A DNA stretch of 15,210 nucleotides from Actinomycetes bacterium (GCA_023402505.1 JAEYGD010000175.1:1-15210), one strand, 5' to 3'; shown: positions 1 through 7,081, counted from the first letter of the stretch. Numbers and translations: made by a program. Notes: generated from the letters alone by a model not told the origin.

Positions 1-45
1 CCCCCCCCCCCCCCCCCCCCCCCCCCGCGGCGGGGGGCCCCCCCC
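1..45. repeat. 26-nt C homopolymer with adjoining G6/C8 runs
   Basis: Bases 1-26 are all C, followed by a short G/C stretch, six G (32-37) and eight C (38-45). The G and C runs are self-complementary, and the minus strand holds long G-runs that could form a quadruplex. This lies just downstream of the leftward gene ending at 75, so it could fold as a terminator. A homopolymer this long at a sequence edge may equally be an assembly or sequencing artefact at a contig end. Confidence 0.8.
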
Positions 46-74
46 GGGACCGCACCGGCGAGCGCGGCGCACGG

Positions 75-509
75 TCAGTGCCGGGCCCTGCGGACCATCG
101 CCGCGACGAGAACCCCGCCGACCGCGAGGTGCATCGACACGAGCACCAGCATCGCCGCGTCGCTTCGCGCGGTGGTCGGTCCGGCGAGGGACACGAGGGT
201 GACGACCACCGCCACGACCACCCAGATGCGCAGGCCGTGGCGGGTGACCCGCTCCAACAGTGCGAGCAGCGCCCAGCCGAGCAGGGCGAGCAGCAGCGAC
301 GTCGCGACGACCATGCCGAGGCCGATCCGCATGGGCGGTTCACCGTCGGCCACCGTGGCCTCGAGGTCCACGCCGGCGAGGGGGACCGCCGCGACCCAGA
401 TCAGGACCGCGGCCAGGACGGCCAGCAGCACGCCGAGCGCGCGTGCGCGCCACCGGGGGGCGCGACCGCCCACCGACGGTGCGGCGGCGCGGGAGACAGC
501 AGAATCCAT
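75..509 (-). CDS. DUF6069 family four-helix membrane protein
   Basis: Small integral membrane protein of 144 residues, function unknown. I see four hydrophobic segments at roughly residues 23-45, 62-84, 92-111 and 118-139, with an Arg-rich stretch (RAPRWRAR) before the first and a basic RRAR end, so both termini are probably cytoplasmic. The pattern of VPLxGVDL after helix 1, ALLERxTR after helix 2 and SLAGP plus MHLxVG in helices 3-4 matches the DUF6069 actinobacterial family as I remember it. I chose the ATG at 509 because it follows a purine-rich GAAGGGTGGG ribosome site. An in-frame extension to 575 adds 22 residues with no good site. The gene lies 216 bp downstream of the Nudix gene on the same strand but is probably expressed separately. 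Nothing nearby suggests a function. Confidence 0.8.
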   Translation of the reverse strand: MDSAVSRAAAPSVGGRAPRWRARALGVLLAVLAAVLIWVAAVPLAGVDLEATVADGEPPMRIGLGMVVATSLLLALLGWALLALLERVTRHGLRIWVVVAVVVTLVSLAGPTTARSDAAMLVLVSMHLAVGGVLVAAMVRRARH

Positions 510-642
510 GACCCACCCTTCGTTCCCGAACAGTTTCGCGACACGGGTGCTGTGCACTTCTAGCGCCTGCTGCACATTGCCTGGAGTCTATCGAAACGCA
601 TCGGTGAAGCGCGAGGGTCATACCATTTTGCAGACGACCGGG

Positions 643-663
643 GCGGCGGACCGGTGCCGCCGC
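643..663 (-). terminator. Hairpin downstream of the Nudix gene
   Basis: A 7-bp perfect inverted repeat (GCGGCGG 643-649 and CCGCCGC 657-663, loop of 7) lies about 60 bp beyond the Nudix stop codon in the 216-bp gap before the DUF6069 gene. There is no T-tract right after it on the minus strand. It could be a weak terminator or just GC-rich sequence. Confidence 0.3.
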
Positions 664-725
664 GCGGACAGTTTCCGGCCGAGTCGGGGAAAGTCGTCAA
701 AAATGGAGACGACCGCGACCGGGCG

Positions 726-1325
726 TCAGGATGAGGCCAGCAGCGTCAGGAGAGCGACCAGGCTGGTCCCCTCCCGGATGTCGCCCACGGCGATCAACCG
801 GCGCGCCTCCGCCAGCGGCACCCAGGCCACCCGGTCGGCCTCCCAGAAGTCCTCCGGTGGCCCCAGGTAGCTCGCCGCGTCGGCGTGGAAGACGTGATGG
901 TGGACGCGCACCAGCCCGGCCATCGGCGCGAACCGCACGAGGGGCCGCAACGCCCCCTCGGGACGCCACCCCGTCTCCTCCACCGTCTCGCGGCGCGCCG
1001 CGTCGGCCGGCTCCTCGCCCGGGTCGACCGCCCCGCCGGGGATCTCCCATCCCCAGCTGTCGGTGATGAACCGGTGGCGCCAGAGCAGCAGCACGCGGCC
1101 GTCCTCCACGACGACGGTGAACGCACCGTCGGGCCGGCGTACCACGCGGTGGTCGAGCCGCATCCCGTTGGGCAGCACCACGTCGACGCCCTGCAGGTGT
1201 ACCCACTCGTCGCGGTGGATGGTCCGCTCGGCCTCGACGCGCCACCGCACTCGTTCCTCCCGCGGGTCGAGCGCCCGCACCGGGCGCGCTGGCAGGCCGT
1301 CGGCAGCGCCGCCGGTCCCGTCCAC
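726..1325 (-). CDS. Nudix hydrolase
   Basis: Hydrolyses a nucleoside-diphosphate-linked compound, probably a nucleotide sugar or similar; the substrate cannot be read from sequence. The Nudix box is complete: with the start used here it begins at Gly98 and has GX5E, then seven residues, then R112-E113, E116-E117 and G119, the metal-binding glutamates included. The upstream strands (VVLPNGMRLDHRVV, then VLLLWRHRFITDSWGWEIPGG) and the closing helix resemble ADP-ribose-type Nudix enzymes. The start is uncertain. I use the GTG at 1325, preceded by GCGAGG at short spacing; a GTG at 1355 would add 10 residues. The reading frame stays open to 1736, but that extension is Arg/Pro-rich, runs into the P450 gene on the other strand and does not look coding. 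About 199 residues, normal for a single-domain Nudix protein. Confidence 0.85.
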   Translation of the reverse strand: MDGTGGAADGLPARPVRALDPREERVRWRVEAERTIHRDEWVHLQGVDVVLPNGMRLDHRVVRRPDGAFTVVVEDGRVLLLWRHRFITDSWGWEIPGGAVDPGEEPADAARRETVEETGWRPEGALRPLVRFAPMAGLVRVHHHVFHADAASYLGPPEDFWEADRVAWVPLAEARRLIAVGDIREGTSLVALLTLLASS

Positions 1326-1627
1326 CAGCCTCGCCGCCCACCCGGCGGCGGACACCTTCCACGCTGCCCACCGAGGACGGCGGCGCACACCGCGAGAAGA
1401 CACCCGTCGCAGGCCCGGGCAGGCTGAACATCGGCGGTTCACGCCCGTGCGGTGCCGAGGCGTCGACGGACGGTGCCTCGACAGGCGTACCGACCGGCGC
1501 CGGCGCACCGGGCGATGCTGCGGGGCGTGGGCGCGCGCCGCCGGTGTTCCTCGCGCCGGTACCGGCGGATCCGCCCCCGCGGCACGGACGCCGCCGCGGC
1601 GCCACCGAGCCCACCTGAGGAGATCGC
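1326..1627. other. Divergent intergenic region, Nudix/P450
   Basis: About 300 bp between the leftward Nudix gene and the rightward P450 gene. It must hold both promoters, but I found no convincing -35/-10 pair. Two small inverted repeats stand out: TGAAC/GTTCA at 1425-1429 and 1437-1441 (7-nt loop), and CGAGGC/GCCTCG at 1456-1461 and 1475-1480. Either could be an operator; neither is strong. The region is open in several frames only because it is GC-rich. Confidence 0.5.
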
Positions 1628-2839
1628 ATGTCGACACCCGCGGCCCACCCGGCCGAACCCCGGAACTTCCCGATCGGACGGAAGTGCCCCTACCGGCCGT
1701 CGGAGGACTACGCCACGTTCCGCGCCGACGGGCCAATGTCCCGGGTCCGGCTGTACGACGGCACGGTGGCCTGGCTGGTCACCGGCTACCGGGAGGCCCG
1801 GGCGCTGCTCGCCGACCGGCGTGTCTCGATCAACCCTCGCCTCGACGGCTTCCCGGCGCTCAGCGCGGAGATGGCCGGGCTGGAGAACACCGGCTACACC
1901 GACGTCCTGATCGGCGTCGACCCGCCGGTGCACACCCGTCAGCGGGCGATCCTGATCCCCAGCTTCTCCGTGCGCCGGATGAACGCGCTCCGGCCCGCCA
2001 TCCAGCAGATCGTGGACCAGCGTGTCGACGCCATGCTGGCGGCCGGCCCACCGGCCGACCTGGTCGCCGCGTTCGCGCTGCCGGTCCCGTCGATGGCGGT
2101 CTGCGTGCTGCTCGGCGTCCCGTACGAGGACCGCGACGCGTTCGAGGGTCCCGCACGGAGCCTCTTCGACAGCGACCCGGAGCGCGCCGGGGCGGCGATG
2201 GTGGCCCTCAGCGACTACTTCGGGCAGCTCATCCGCCGTAAGGAGGCGCAGCCCGGCAGCGGACTGCTCGACGACCTGATCGCCGGTCCGGTCCGGGCCG
2301 GGACGCTGTCCCGCGAGGAGCTGGTGCGCTACGCGATGCTCATGCTCATCGCGGGGCAGGACACCACCGCCAACGTGATCTCGCTGGGGACGCTGGCTCT
2401 GCTGGAGCACCCGGACCAGTTCGCCCGGCTCCACGACGACCCGGAGCTGGCCACCGGCGCCGTGGAGGAGATCATGCGGTACGTGTCGCTGATCGAGGCC
2501 ATCTCCCGGGTCGCGGTCGAGGACATCGAGATCGCCGGCCATCGGATCCGGGCCGGCGAGGGTGTCCTGATCGGCGCGGCCGCGGCGAACTTCTCGTCGG
2601 CGCTGGTGCGTACGCCCGACCAGCTCGACGTGACCCGGTCGCCCCGGCACCACCTCGGCTTCGGTTTCGGCGTCCACCAGTGCATCGGGCAGAACCTCGC
2701 GCGCATCGAGCTGGAGCTGGTCTTCCGTACGTTGGCCCGGCGTATGCCCGGGCTACGGCTCGCCGTGCCGGCCGACCAGATCGGCACCCGGGTCACCGGT
2801 CCCATGGAGCGGCTCACGGCACTGCCGGTGACCTGGTAG
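1628..2839 (+). CDS. Cytochrome P450, CYP105-like
   Basis: Soluble heme-thiolate monooxygenase of 403 residues, the usual length for an actinobacterial class I P450. Diagnostic elements: I-helix AGQDTT (242-247, with Gln-Asp where His/Glu is common), K-helix EIMR (E281, R284), and the heme loop FGFGVHQCIG with ligand Cys352. The N-terminal pattern (CPYRP, GPMSRVRLYDG, WLVTGYREARALL, DPPVHTRQRAILIPSF) resembles the CYP105 family, which hydroxylates diverse natural products and xenobiotics; the substrate is unknown. The start is set by TGAGGAG seven bases before the ATG. No ferredoxin or reductase gene lies beside it, so electrons must come from a partner encoded elsewhere. One oddity: the segment between the AAAN turn and PDQLDV reads FSSALVRT, lacking the Asp-Pro-x-x-Phe usual there. 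The gene ends at a strong bidirectional terminator. Confidence 0.95.
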   Translation: MSTPAAHPAEPRNFPIGRKCPYRPSEDYATFRADGPMSRVRLYDGTVAWLVTGYREARALLADRRVSINPRLDGFPALSAEMAGLENTGYTDVLIGVDPPVHTRQRAILIPSFSVRRMNALRPAIQQIVDQRVDAMLAAGPPADLVAAFALPVPSMAVCVLLGVPYEDRDAFEGPARSLFDSDPERAGAAMVALSDYFGQLIRRKEAQPGSGLLDDLIAGPVRAGTLSREELVRYAMLMLIAGQDTTANVISLGTLALLEHPDQFARLHDDPELATGAVEEIMRYVSLIEAISRVAVEDIEIAGHRIRAGEGVLIGAAAANFSSALVRTPDQLDVTRSPRHHLGFGFGVHQCIGQNLARIELELVFRTLARRMPGLRLAVPADQIGTRVTGPMERLTALPVTW

Positions 2840-2851
2840 CCGCCCGAAAAG

Positions 2852-2888
2852 GCGCCGGTGGGGGTGACCCGATCACCCCCACCGGCGC
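2852..2888. terminator. Perfect 16-bp bidirectional terminator
   Basis: A perfect 16-bp inverted repeat (arms 2852-2867 and 2873-2888, 5-nt loop) sits between the convergent P450 and TIM-barrel stops. On the plus strand it is followed by TCTCTCGT; on the minus strand by CTTTTCGGG, a short T-tract. It should terminate transcription from both sides. Confidence 0.9.
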
Positions 2889-2913
2889 TCTCTCGTGCCG
2901 GACCGCGCGACGG

Positions 2914-4020
2914 TTATCCGCGCGGGTGCGCCTCGGGTGGGGCGAACGTGGCGTTGCGCGCGGCGAGGGCGTGGAAGGACTCCTTGGGCTCCCACCGGTA
3001 CGACGACGCCGGGTCGTCGTGGTCCTCGCGGATGGTCCGCACCAGCGCCATGCTCGCCGCGTCGAGGTCCAGCCGCGGGTTGGCGGAGTGCGGGTGTGTC
3101 GGATGGATGAACTCGCTGACCGCCGCGCCGTGCAGGCCGGCCCGCTCGAACACGCCGAGCATCCGCCGGTGGAAGGCCGCCTGGGCCCGCTCGTCACGCC
3201 GCACGCCCTCGTTGACCTGGTGCACGGGGCCCGCTCGGTCGACGACATCGAACGAGAGGAACGCCATCTCGCCGGCGCGGGGATGGGTGGCGGTGCCGAA
3301 CTCGGCGATCATCACCGGCTTGCCCCAGCGGTGGTACCGCGCCAGGTCGCGGGCGTGCTCGGCGTCGTCGGACGGATACCTCAGGGTGTAGAAGTGCATC
3401 AGCCGGACCGAGTCGAACAGCCGCCAGTCGACGTCCTCGAACGGGGCCGCGGCGTAGCTGACCTCGCCGCCGAAGACCGACCGCACAGCCCGCCCGGCCC
3501 GGTCGAGGTATTCGTTGAGGCGCGCGTTCGCGTCGTCCAGGTCCACCGCACCGGTCGGCCGGAGCACGAGGTGGTCGGCGTCGGCGAAGATGTTCGCCAT
3601 CCGTTCGTGGTAGCGGTCGCCGGCGACCAGGCCCGGGGTGAAGACCAGGTGGACGCAGCCGATCGAGAGGCTGACCGGCGCACCGGCACCTCGCAGCCGC
3701 TCGGCGATCCGCGCGGCCTCGACGAGGTGGTCGACGATCTCCCGTTGCGGCCGGTCGACGAGCCGCGGTTGGATCCACACGTGCAGGCCGGCGTCGACGG
3801 CCGCGCTCGCGGTGTCGGCCATCCGTTCCAGGTCGCTGCCGTAGACGGTGACGGAGCGGCACAGCAGCTGCCGGCGGATCGCCCCGATCTCCTCCGCCAT
3901 CCGCTCCCGGCTCCACACGAGGCGGGACAGCTCTCCCTGCCCGGTGGCGAAGTTCGTGCCCGTGTCGTAGGTGACTCCGACCGACCGGAGTGCTGCGGCG
4001 GGGGGTGGCCCAGGTGTCAT
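2914..4020 (-). CDS. TIM-barrel glycosidase-like protein
   Basis: A 368-residue protein, probably cytoplasmic as no signal peptide is visible. It reads as an (alpha/beta)8 barrel of the cellulase-like type: an opening strand VGVTYDTG, a VTVYGSD strand, AGLHVWIQPRL, VSLSIG, VRLMHFYTL, then KPVMIAEFGT with Glu240 placed like the strand-7 nucleophile of clan GH-A glycosidases, and a closing AAVSEFIHP strand. It resembles a family common in actinomycetes often labelled 'abortive phage infection protein', a name I do not trust as functional evidence. In relatives I recall, a Glu follows the Gly-Cys of strand 4; here the sequence is GCVHL, so the general acid may be missing. The ATG at 4020 is preceded by GAGGAG at good spacing. 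It is divergent from the SDR gene and may share control with it. Activity and substrate are unknown. Confidence 0.75.
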   Translation of the reverse strand: MTPGPPPAAALRSVGVTYDTGTNFATGQGELSRLVWSRERMAEEIGAIRRQLLCRSVTVYGSDLERMADTASAAVDAGLHVWIQPRLVDRPQREIVDHLVEAARIAERLRGAGAPVSLSIGCVHLVFTPGLVAGDRYHERMANIFADADHLVLRPTGAVDLDDANARLNEYLDRAGRAVRSVFGGEVSYAAAPFEDVDWRLFDSVRLMHFYTLRYPSDDAEHARDLARYHRWGKPVMIAEFGTATHPRAGEMAFLSFDVVDRAGPVHQVNEGVRRDERAQAAFHRRMLGVFERAGLHGAAVSEFIHPTHPHSANPRLDLDAASMALVRTIREDHDDPASSYRWEPKESFHALAARNATFAPPEAHPRG

Positions 4021-4280
4021 GCGGTCTCCTCGGTGTCTTGCTGGCGCGGCGTGCCCTGCGGCGCGTCGGAGCCGACCGGGCGGTGTCCGGGGGAGACGGT
4101 GCGCCGACGGCGCGGGTCCACGACACGACCCCGGGCGCCGTCCGACGTGCCCGCCACACCCTCGCAACCCGTCCGTCGGCCGCGCATCTCCGCGCGTGCG
4201 CCGGCAGCGGCAGCGCGGTCGCGCCCGGTGCCGCACGGACGAAGGTGCCCGGTGGTGGTGTGCGCTGCGAGCCTGTGCTC
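4021..4280. promoter_or_regulatory. Divergent promoter region, TIM-barrel/SDR
   Basis: This 260-bp region separates the two divergent genes and must hold promoters for both. I see no clear consensus -35/-10 pair. It contains a 22-bp sequence found exactly once more in the window, in another divergent promoter region (see 4182-4203). Confidence 0.5.
4182..4203 (+). repeat. 22-bp intergenic repeat, copy 1
   Basis: An exact 22-bp match to 7886-7907, same orientation. It starts GCGCATCTCC and ends TGCGCCG, and includes a short inverted repeat (GCGCA and TGCGC, 10-nt spacing). It ends 77 bp before the SDR start. It could be a shared operator or a small dispersed element. Confidence 0.6.
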
Positions 4281-5033
4281 ATGGCGGATTTCGACGGCAG
4301 GACGGTGCTGGTCACCGGAGGAGGCAGCGGCATCGGTCTGGCCACGGCGCGCCGGCTGCTGGAGGCCGGGGCGCGGGTGGTGATCTCCGGCCGCGACAGT
4401 GACCGTCTGCGCGGCGCCGTCGAGGCGATCGGTGTGCCGGACCGGATGCTGGCCGTGCCCGCCGACGTGCGCCGTAGCCGGGACCTCGACCGGTTGATGA
4501 CGGCGGTGCAGCACCGGTTCGGCCGGCTCAGCGGCGTGTTCGCCAACGCCGGCGTCGCGCTGTTCAACCCGGCCGCCGCGGTGACCGAGGAGGAGTACGA
4601 CGACCTGATGGGCACCAACCTGCGGGGCGTCTTCCAGACCCTCCAGAAGGCGCTGCCCCTGATGGTCGACGGCGGTGCGATGGTGGTGAACGGGAGCTGG
4701 CTGGTGCACCGGGGTTTGGCGAGCACCCCGCTGTACGCCGCGAGCAAGGCGGCGGTGGTGAACCTGGCCCGGTCGCTCGCCGCCGATCTGGGCGCGCGTG
4801 GCATCCGGGTCAACGCGGTCAGCCCGGGGTACATCGTGACCGACATGTTCCTCGACATCGCCACGACCGAGCAGGCCCGGGAGGGCGCCCGCGCCCAGGT
4901 GCCGCTGGGGCGGCTGGGGCGGCCGGAGGACGTCGCGGACGCCGTGGTGTTCCTGCTGTCCGACCGGTCGGCGTACATCACCGGGCAGGAACTGCTCGTC
5001 GACGGTGGACTGATCACGTCCGTACCGGGGTGA
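4281..5033 (+). CDS. SDR family oxidoreductase (classical)
   Basis: NAD(P)(H)-dependent oxidoreductase of 250 residues, the normal length of a classical short-chain dehydrogenase. Visible motifs: cofactor loop TGGGSGIG (12-19), NAG (89-91), catalytic Ser139 and the Y152-AAS-K156 pair, then PGYIVTDM and the closing ITGQELLVDGG. The residue after the second strand is Arg in SGRDSDRL, which hints at NADP(H), though this is weak. Substrate unknown; the fold is typical of 3-oxoacyl-ACP reductase-like and glucose dehydrogenase-like enzymes. I chose the ATG at 4281 because MADFDGRTVLVTGG begins exactly where these enzymes begin; the upstream frame to 3990 is not credible coding. The ribosome site is poor (a GAG about 9 bases before the ATG), so translation may be weak or leaderless. 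It is a single-gene unit: the hairpin at 5039 follows the stop by 5 bp. Confidence 0.92.
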   Translation: MADFDGRTVLVTGGGSGIGLATARRLLEAGARVVISGRDSDRLRGAVEAIGVPDRMLAVPADVRRSRDLDRLMTAVQHRFGRLSGVFANAGVALFNPAAAVTEEEYDDLMGTNLRGVFQTLQKALPLMVDGGAMVVNGSWLVHRGLASTPLYAASKAAVVNLARSLAADLGARGIRVNAVSPGYIVTDMFLDIATTEQAREGARAQVPLGRLGRPEDVADAVVFLLSDRSAYITGQELLVDGGLITSVPG

Positions 5034-5038
5034 TGCCT

Positions 5039-5063
5039 GGTGGCCGCGCAGGGCGCGGCCACC
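5039..5063 (+). terminator. Terminator of the SDR gene
   Basis: A perfect 11-bp inverted repeat (GGTGGCCGCGC 5039-5049, loop AGG, GCGCGGCCACC 5053-5063) begins 5 bp after the SDR stop. There is no T-tract, as is common for actinobacterial terminators. Confidence 0.75.
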
Positions 5064-5084
5064 CGCGCCGGCCGGGTCGGCGCG
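5064..5084. terminator. Accessory hairpin between convergent genes
   Basis: A 7-bp inverted repeat (CGCGCCG 5064-5070, CGGCGCG 5078-5084, 7-nt loop) directly abuts the SDR terminator hairpin. It may reinforce it or compete with it. Confidence 0.4.
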
Positions 5085-5116
5085 TCCCGGCGTGGTGGAC
5101 CCGGTACCCCACGCCC

Positions 5117-5168
5117 GGCGGGCACCGCGCGATCGTTCTGGGGTGTGACCGATCGTGCGGTGCCCGCC
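5117..5168 (-). terminator. Terminator of the DUF1579-like gene
   Basis: A 19-bp inverted repeat with one G/T wobble (arms 5117-5135 and 5150-5168, 14-nt loop) lies 13 bp beyond the stop of the leftward gene that ends at 5182. It is the longest stem in the window and probably ends transcription from that side. Confidence 0.75.
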
Positions 5169-5181
5169 ACGTCGACCCGGT

Positions 5182-5667
5182 TCAGGACACTCTGGTGAGG
5201 GTCGCGTGCATGAACGGAACCCAGGTGCCGTCCGGCAGCGGGAAGTCGCAGTCGTAGCTGATGGTGCCGTCGTCGTTGAGCGTGCGGACGTACTTCGCCG
5301 GGCCGACCAGCACCAGCCGGTCCTCCTCAAAGCCGCCGACGTAGTGGCTCTGCTGCGCGTGGTACGGGCCGGAGCTGCTGAAGTAGTGCGAGCGAAACCT
5401 CCGGGTCTCCGGGTCGAAGTCGAAGAACTCGTACCCGACGTCGGGCATCGTGCCGGCCGGCCCCATGTCGACGGAGCAGTTCCACCGGTGGACGAGGAAG
5501 AAGCCGCCCTCCAGCCACTCGAAGGTCACGGTGCCCGACAGTTCGGCCGGCGGACCCACCGGGCCGGCCTCGGTCTTGCCGGTGAGTTCCCAGGTGCCCA
5601 CGAGGTAGTCGAGGCGCCGCAGCGCCGGTGCCGGCTGCGAGAGCATCTGCTGGTTGTGGTCAGACAT
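5182..5667 (-). CDS. DUF1579-like (calycin-type) protein
   Basis: A 161-residue soluble protein without signal peptide. It opens with LRRLDYLVGTWELTGKT, a strand-turn typical of DUF1579 and related lipocalin-like beta barrels, and continues as alternating short beta strands: VTFEWLEGGFFLVHRW, VGYEFFDFDPETRRFRSHYFSSSG, YVGGFEEDRLVLVG, and a final strand THATL-like segment at MHATLTRVS. Proteins of this shape are thought to bind small hydrophobic ligands, but no function is established for most, and I claim none. The start at 5667 is secured by an AAGGAG six bases upstream of the ATG; an in-frame ATG at 5709 would add 14 residues (the CIHIG-type leader) without such a site. The gene stands alone, divergent from the SigG-like sigma gene, and could be controlled through the shared 358-bp region. 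Confidence 0.75.
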   Translation of the reverse strand: MSDHNQQMLSQPAPALRRLDYLVGTWELTGKTEAGPVGPPAELSGTVTFEWLEGGFFLVHRWNCSVDMGPAGTMPDVGYEFFDFDPETRRFRSHYFSSSGPYHAQQSHYVGGFEEDRLVLVGPAKYVRTLNDDGTISYDCDFPLPDGTWVPFMHATLTRVS

Positions 5668-6026
5668 GATCGCTCCTTGGCATGTACCGATGTGGATGGT
5701 GCATGGCACGACAAGCGTGTCGATCAGCGGATCGGGGCGGACGAACCGTAGGTCGCCTGGCGCGCCCGCCTCGTCTCTTGTGACGTCGGCACGACCGGCA
5801 ACTCATCGATTTCGCAGCGCTCGTTCACGCACGGGCGATCCTTGCCCGTGCGGTGGACGGGCGGGTCCGCCGTTGGGCGGAATCTCGTTCCGGACATGTT
5901 CGGTGTTCCGGGGTGAACTCAGGGATCCAGACTCGTCACACCGCGTGCCACTTTCCTGGTGAGCGGGCCGTGGTCCGGTATAGGGTCACGTGTATATTTG
6001 GACCGCCAGTGGAGAAAGAGGGACAG
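5668..6026. other. Divergent intergenic region, DUF1579/sigma
   Basis: A 359-bp non-coding stretch between two divergent starts. It has noticeably lower GC near 5985-6000. I see a CGACA/TGTCG inverted repeat (5709-5713, 5718-5722) near the leftward gene, and a cluster of GTTC sequences (GTTCCGG 5887, GTTCGG 5898, GTTCCGG 5905) with an inverted GAAC at 5914. These may be operator sites for the sigma gene. No small gene is convincing here. Confidence 0.5.
5957..5998 (+). promoter_or_regulatory. Candidate promoter of the SigG-like gene
   Basis: TGGTGA (5957-5962) and TAGGGT (5981-5986) are 18 bp apart and fit a loose actinobacterial -35/-10. A second -10-like TATATT (5993-5998) follows a few bases later, without a good -35. 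The sigma gene's start is 28-40 bp further on. The call rests on pattern only. Confidence 0.3.
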
Positions 6027-7073
6027 ATGGCGACCCTTGATGCAAATGCGTCATCGCCCGGCGCAGAGCGATCCACCGCCATCGTCGACGGCAACGACTT
6101 CGCGGCTCTCGTCGAGGGCCACCGGCGCGAGTTGCAGGTGCACTGCTACCGCATGCTGGGGTCCTTCGAGGACGCCGAGGACCTCGTCCAGGAGACCTAC
6201 CTACGGGCCTGGCGCAAGCGTGAGTCGTTCGAGGGCCGGTCCAGCGTGCGGGCCTGGCTCTACCGCATCGCCACGAACGTCTGTCTCGACTTCCTGCGAC
6301 GCAACGCCCGCACACCGGTCCCCCACCGCCAGCCGGCCCTCGGTGCCGGTCCGTCCACCCCGCCACCTGCGACGGACGAGGTTCCCTGGCTGCAGCCCTT
6401 TCCCGACCACCTGCTCGACCCGGTCGCCCCGCCCGACACGCAACCGGATTCGCAGATCATGGCCCGGGAGACCATCGAACTGGCCTTCCTGGTGGCGATC
6501 CAGCACCTTCCCCCGCAGCAGCGGGCGGTGCTGATCCTGCGGGACGTCCTCGGCTGGCCGGCCAACGAGGCCGCCGCGATGCTGGAGATCAGCGTCGCCT
6601 CCGCCAACAGCGCGCTGCAACGGGCCCGGGCGACGCTGAAGGACCGCCTGCCGCCACGGCCCATCGACTGGGGTCCCACGACCGACCCGGCGGAGGCCGA
6701 GCGCGCGCTCGTGCAGCGGTGTATCGAGGCGCTGGAGAACGCCGACGCCGAGAACTTCGCCAAGCTCGTCCGCGAGGACGTGCGGGTGACGATGCCGCCG
6801 GACCCGTTCTGGATCGTCGGCCGCGATGTCTTCGTCGCCGGGCTCGTCGCGCAGTTCGACCCGGCCTCCCCGGGTTACTTCGGGCAGTGGCGGGCCCTGC
6901 CGGCCCACGCCAACCGGCAGCCGGCCGTCGCCGGTTACGTACGCCGCGCGGGTGAGTCGCTCTACCGTCCGCAGGTGCTCAACGTGTTCCGGATCGAGGA
7001 GGGCATGATCGCCGAGATCACGGCCTTCTCCCCCGAGGTCTTCGCCATGTTCGGCCTGCCCGAGTCCCTCTGA
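6027..7073 (+). CDS. ECF sigma factor, SigG-like, with SnoaL-like domain
   Basis: Group IV sigma factor of 348 residues that would direct RNA polymerase to an unknown regulon. Region 2 lies at about 25-95 (CYRMLGSFEDAEDLVQETYL, then SSVRAWLYRIATNVC). A linker carries VPWLQPFPD (119-127), and region 4 with its helix-turn-helix is near 150-205 (GWPANEAAAMLEISVASANS). From about 225 a SnoaL/NTF2-like domain follows, ending FGLPESL. The linker signature and the ending closely match Mycobacterium tuberculosis SigG (ECF56-type) as I recall it, though paralogues are common, so I assign no symbol. In such fused sigma factors the C-terminal domain modulates activity instead of a separate anti-sigma factor; indeed no anti-sigma gene is adjacent. 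The ATG at 6027 follows an AGAGGGA site; a longer in-frame reading from 5853 lacks support. Confidence 0.93.
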   Translation: MATLDANASSPGAERSTAIVDGNDFAALVEGHRRELQVHCYRMLGSFEDAEDLVQETYLRAWRKRESFEGRSSVRAWLYRIATNVCLDFLRRNARTPVPHRQPALGAGPSTPPPATDEVPWLQPFPDHLLDPVAPPDTQPDSQIMARETIELAFLVAIQHLPPQQRAVLILRDVLGWPANEAAAMLEISVASANSALQRARATLKDRLPPRPIDWGPTTDPAEAERALVQRCIEALENADAENFAKLVREDVRVTMPPDPFWIVGRDVFVAGLVAQFDPASPGYFGQWRALPAHANRQPAVAGYVRRAGESLYRPQVLNVFRIEEGMIAEITAFSPEVFAMFGLPESL

Positions 7074-7081
7074 GCGCTCCG

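Noticed and set aside
172..870. Plus-strand frame of 232 codons across DUF6069 and the intergenic gap.
   Set aside because: Thr/Arg/Ser-rich, no domain, antisense to a membrane protein with four clear helices.
1326..1736. N-terminal extension of the Nudix frame to 336 residues.
   Set aside because: Composition is Arg/Pro/Gly-rich, it overlaps the start of the P450 gene, and the Nudix domain starts naturally near 1325.
2581..2640. Frameshift in the P450 at the altered motif.
   Set aside because: Neither alternative frame restores the usual Asp-Pro-x-x-Phe, and the length of the segment is normal.
1439..2677. Minus-strand frame of 412 codons opposite the P450 gene.
   Set aside because: Antisense to a P450 with complete heme, ExxR and I-helix motifs; no domain seen.
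3194..5170. Minus-strand open frame of 658 codons across the SDR and TIM-barrel genes.
   Set aside because: It runs antisense to the SDR and out of frame with the TIM-barrel gene, both of which have full family motifs.
4017..5330. Minus-strand open frame of 437 codons opposite the SDR gene.
   Set aside because: It is His/Arg-rich with no domain and covers two better supported genes; typical of GC-rich shadow frames.
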